From Scytalidium lignicola (taxonomy: Eukaryota; Ascomycota; Leotiomycetes): DNA of 64,000 nt. The first letter of the stretch is position 1, and each line of letters begins with the position of its first letter. Positions 60,620 through 64,000 of this stretch are shown here, piece after piece. The translations under genes were made by a program, and so were the position numbers. The notes under the pieces were generated by a model. That model saw nothing but the letters and a program-made list of their open reading frames with translations. It did not search any database and had not been told where the DNA came from. The stretch lies in NCBI GenBank assembly GCA_002812745.2, contig NCSJ02000081.1, forward strand, positions 62,001-126,000, in the 5' to 3' direction.

Positions 60620-61090
60620 CTAAATAACAAATTCTGATTTAATTTCTTGTAAGTTTTCTAAATTCTCTTCAATAATATCATCAATATATATTCCCCAACT
60701 TTTTAAACATATAATAATATTAAAAGTAGACTTATTAAGTCTATTTCTTAATTTAGTTATATTTAAAGCTCCTTGTGAAAAATAATGTTCACTAGAAGCT
60801 GAAGTTGCTGGAATTTGTAAATATTTTCGAGCTAATATAGTTAAAACTGGATATTTTAACTTATTTGACTTCCAGTATATTAAAGGATTTGTCTAATAAT
60901 AATTAGTATATAGTTATATATATTATTAATAAACTTACTTGTTTATTTGACCTTCTTTCTTCTAAATATATATTTAATTCGTCAAATTCTCTGTATTTTC
61001 GTTTATATAAATATCATCAGAATCAGAATCATATAAATCAGAATTATTTCTTAAAATTAGTAAAGTATTATAAAAATCCCCTTTTTCTCT
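60620..61090 (-). pseudogene. hAT transposase C-terminal part
   Basis: Frame 60892-60620 reads TNPLIYWKSNKLKYPVLTIL and then ARKYLQIPATSASSEHYFSQ, the hAT dimerisation domain (hATC), where ASSERxFS is nearly invariant and here has His for Arg. Further upstream REFDELNIYLEERRSNK belongs to the same domain. Between the two lies an AT-rich gap of about 50 bp with GTAAGT and TTATTAG ends that looks like an intron but does not keep the phase exactly. The acidic SDSDSDD stretch before it is in another frame. The catalytic N-terminal part is not in the window. Confidence 0.82.
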
Positions 61091-61244
61091 AAAAATTAGT
61101 CAATATTAAATATAAATATTAAATATAANTATATATATATATATAAATACTTACAATTGATATTCAGAATAAAGTAAATTATATATATCACTAGCTTGTC
61201 TTGTTGTTAAACTAATATTTAATAATCCTTCTTGTCGGTTCACC

Positions 61245-61426
61245 TGTAACACGAAGTACGGTACGCAATTATACGTAATATACTCGTTGTGCTATTCCAC
61301 GGTTGTTGTACGAATAGGGGTGGGAGGGCGAAGCTGTAGGAGCTTCGCTCGTTCCCACTACCTAATCAGGACTAGCTTACAGGGGCACGTGAATATCACG
61401 TGTACGTAACCACTATTCTACCAACA
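61245..61426 (-). repeat. 3' LTR of copia element
   Basis: 182 bp with TG...CA ends on both strands (TGTAACACG ... CTACCAACA on +). It lies just after the RNase H stop and polypurine-like stretch of the - strand element and abuts hAT sequence. It contains a perfect palindrome-like CACGTGAATATCACGTG. The second LTR is outside the window, so the ends are inferred. Confidence 0.65.
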
Positions 61427-61510
61427 CTGGAGCTACTCTAAAAATGGCCGTACGTTGTAGCTCCTAAAACGCTCAAATCCGTAGAGTTTTCCCAATCGCA
61501 TGCTAATTGC

Positions 61511-64000
61511 CTAATTGGGAATAGCTCCAAATCCCTCCGTAGGATCTTCCGTTCTGCCACCTACGCCGTCATGTTCTACCCATTCTACCACTTCCAATTG
61601 CACTTTATTCGTATCCAACAGCCGTTTNAGAGCGCTAGATGGCTTTCCTTTGGTCATGGAATNGGCTGGATTTGTAGTTCCTTCAATCCATCGTACCTCA
61701 GNGATCTGGNGTNGTTCGTANGCCTGACGGAGGCACATCANGTCAATCATGAGCCGCTTTTCCTGTGTGGTTCCCAACTTGACAAGGCAATCGTACAGTG
61801 ACCTCGAATNTGTACATATAACCAGTGGGAGGTNGATTTCGAGGATTCCTTCGATAGTTGACTTGATCGCAGCCCCTATATCGAATCCATGAGCTATTCT
61901 GTACAGTTCTGAGGCCAAAACGCTGTGTGTAACCCTCTTGCACTTGACCGACGTCCAGTGTAGTGTATTTGCGTTTCCCTTCTGGTCTGCAAGTGNTATG
62001 ATATAGCCAATTTGTGANGATAAGTCTTTGTTATTCNCAAATGAGGNGTCTGTAAAGACNAATAGTTGTANCGTCTCCTTATCAAGCTTGANGAATTGTA
62101 TTCCCNTAGCANTATTCTGGATNTGCCATTATAAGCGTTTATTCAGCGATTTCANGTCTTCNTGGNTAGGATTGATGGCCTGGGCGGCTACTGATAGGTT
62201 GTATGACACTTCNGGTTGGCAAACTNAAGNTATATATGCTCCNNNAGNNNGTTGTGCGATATATTGCTCCTTGGTGGTAAGGTTCTGGCGTACAGTTCCN
62301 TNTGAGCTTGTTGTAGTAGCTGATTTCCCGGTTACAAGNTGTAGATTAGCATACTGGNNCTCTTGAGTAAGTGAAATTCNAGTATCGTTCAGTTGTATGA
62401 TACCCTTATTGAACTTGATTCCCTTGTTAGTAGTNAACGTTTNNTGTTCTTTTGCTAGAAAATTAGCCTTTTTCAGCTGTTTTTNCTCGAGTTCAGCAAA
62501 TTANGNGTCTCNGACGAANAAGGTATCGTNGGTTTGAAGCCTTACAACACNNAAAGGTTCAGTGCTGTACAGCAAGCAAGGGTTGTATNTTGANNGTTTC
62601 ATAGNAAGCGCCTTGACATGNTNAGAGTAGTANGTCTGGAACCAGTGGTTTCCAGCTTNANGGACTTNGTAAAGTGGCTTTACAACNTGTAGAATTGAGC
62701 CTTNGCNAAGACTNAGTTGCTNTGTAAGCTCTGGAGGTGGCTGTATGTAGAAATCCTGATTNAGCAAGGTAGTAGATTGCANGTACGCNTGTGAAATGTC
62801 CTGTAAGTACAAGCTTGTACTTTTGTGCTNTATAANAGTAATACAGAGAATAATACNCTGGTTAACANGTTGAATANTAGGNGATTAGGTCAAAANGAGC
62901 TTCTTCNTATTGTCCTTNTAAGCTTGTACTACAAGGTATGACTTTTCGAAAGCTTTTTCAGTTCCTTTGTTTTTGATTTCGTCTATAAACCTAGNGTTGA
63001 ATATNTGTATATCATTANGTANNTTTTAAGGGTCTACANTCTTGAAAACGCCCTTTTCNAGTAATCNTGATATTTCAGCTTGACATAAGGCTGTAAATTN
63101 AGGTTCTNGTTCCTTGTCTTGCAAGAANGCAATGATTTNAAGGTATTTGCAAGGTCTTCNATGTCTNCGCTTTANNNGTNGCANTNGTNGTGGAGTNANA
63201 GNTATNGTTGACTTGTTAGGCTCCTCTTGGTGCTCTTCATCNGCTGTAGTTCNTAGCTCTGGCTTTNGTAGCTNAATTCNATCNATTCCTTCNGTAGGTN
63301 TAAGGTATGGTTTCACAACCGTTGACNTGAATNGTATGTTCCTATNCAGTANTGNTAATANGCANGTTTCTCNGTCNATACTTACAAGCTTGTATAGCCC
63401 TTCCTAGCTTCTGTTNTGGCNTGTGTTTCCTGCTCTCCACACGAGAACGTCTGAATTCAGCGGTAGGTCNTGAATAGTGCTTATATCANGGCTGTTNCGT
63501 ATGTTGATCATGTCTTGTACTTGTCGTTTTGCCCTGATTTTGCTGATTTCCTCCATAGCCTTCTTGATNACTGTAGCTCTTTNGCTTACAGTTGGGGTTA
63601 NGGTGTTGAGTTCTGACATACGTNGGTAAGNACTGTAAACCANTAGTNTNAGGACAAGTNNNTTANGTCTCACTGAATCGTTGACANCCTTGAANNNNAT
63701 CTGTANAGNTATATCTTTGTNAANATCATGGATTTNAACTNNAATTATCTGGTAAGCATGTTNTATAAGTGNATAATATNGTTTAACATNGNNAATTAAG
63801 TTATAAGCTTNNACTGNAANNACTTTCAAGGTTATTCTTATGGTTNTAATACTTTACTAGAACTNCTTACTNANAAAGTTCNTTTTCANNNTCAGTTANA
63901 ATCTAGTNTANAAGTCNTAAGTAAGTGTTGATNNAACAAGCTTATAAAGTGTNCTANGTNTACTTTNNACTGATATTCTAGAGTTATCTACTANCNTGNT
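61511..64000 (-). pseudogene. Copia polyprotein, 3' part (IN end-RT-RNase H)
   Basis: Open stretches 61511-61918, 62501-62812, 63026-63316 and 63404-63829 all fall in one frame on the - strand, separated by stops or Ns. RNase H: ELYRIAHGFDIGAAIKSTIE, CLVKLGTTQEKRLMID and EVRWIEGTTNPA, with the protein ending GFGAIPN. RT: DISxAYxQS, DFYIQPPPEL and VVKPLY with AGNHWF following, all standard for fungal Copia reverse transcriptase. Integrase tail and linker: 63404-63829 (LNSDVLVWRAGN, typical of the C-terminal integrase end). Ns prevent deciding whether any single genomic copy is intact. Confidence 0.85.

Larger units (their letters stand above)
60287..61244 (-). mobile_element. hAT DNA transposon, left part, interrupted by copia insertion
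   Basis: Left end at CAGTGTTGGG, the usual hAT terminal sequence, preceded by a possible 8-bp target duplication GACATAAT (60279-60286). The - strand carries the end of a hAT transposase. The element is cut at 61244/61245, where a copia LTR begins; its other part and right TIR must lie beyond the window's right edge. AT-rich, with internal hairpins and a 16-bp tandem array. Confidence 0.8.
61245..64000 (-). mobile_element. Ty1/copia retrotransposon, 5' end beyond window
   Basis: The - strand element enters with its 3' LTR at 61245-61426 and continues leftward in protein order to the right edge: RNase H, RT, then integrase end. It interrupts the hAT element. It has far better composition than its relative at 12.5-17 kb, but its consensus is peppered with single Ns outside homopolymers, most of which fit purine or pyrimidine ambiguity in codons (for example NCT for Ala/Thr). 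This suggests a collapsed or polymorphic repeat. Confidence 0.9.

Noticed and set aside
60480..60620. CRISPR-like or minisatellite array
   Set aside because: The units are contiguous without spacers and made only of A/T-rich sequence inside a hAT element in a fungal genome.

Overview
The window comes from a filamentous ascomycete (Pezizomycotina). Genes are split by short introns of about 45-75 bp with CTAAC-type branch points. Gene families are typical of moulds: Zn2Cys6 regulators, HeLo domain, amadoriase, NmrA-like reductase, MFS permeases. The transposons are degraded to AT-rich sequence in the pattern of repeat-induced point mutation (RIP: CAA/CAG/CGA/TGG turned into stops). I cannot name the species.

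Positions 1-22.3 kb are an AT-rich transposon nest with no host genes. It holds two tandem Ty3/gypsy chromoviruses on the + strand (A: 1-6628, running off the left edge; B: 6728-12400 with both LTRs), a RIP-degraded Ty1/copia element on the - strand (about 12.47-17.2 kb), and a RIP-degraded Helitron on the - strand (about 18.3-22.26 kb). A sharp change to normal composition follows at about 22.3 kb.

Positions 22.9-60.2 kb are gene-bearing: an NmrA-like reductase; a frameshifted and truncated SDR pseudogene; a four-TM fungal membrane protein; a Zn2Cys6 regulator; a Tc1/mariner element plus a second Tc1 fragment; an SDR and a sugar transporter transcribed divergently; a two-exon alpha+beta-barrel (EthD-like) protein; a kinase-Sel1-ankyrin protein facing a HeLo-pseudokinase protein head to head; a Myb/SANT pseudogene; an F-box protein; and a probable Amadori-compound catabolic cluster (Zn2Cys6 regulator, fructosyl-amino-acid oxidase, Dal5-type permease) whose divergent promoter carries six GATAA cores.

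Positions 60.3-64 kb are mobile DNA again: a hAT element cut by a Ty1/copia retrotransposon on the - strand that runs off the right edge and belongs to the same family as the degraded copy at 12.5-17 kb.

The most interesting locus is 41.6-47.7 kb. A 271-bp promoter separates an apparently active kinase with Sel1 and ankyrin repeats from a protein joining a HeLo-type N-terminus to a pseudokinase. This domain pairing resembles the animal RIPK/MLKL necroptosis pair and is a candidate fungal cell-death signalling module.

N bases are of two kinds: Ns inside A/T homopolymers (length uncertainty) and Ns at single positions in the right-hand copia element (apparently masked ambiguous bases). Exon coordinates were worked out by eye from splice consensus and reading frame.
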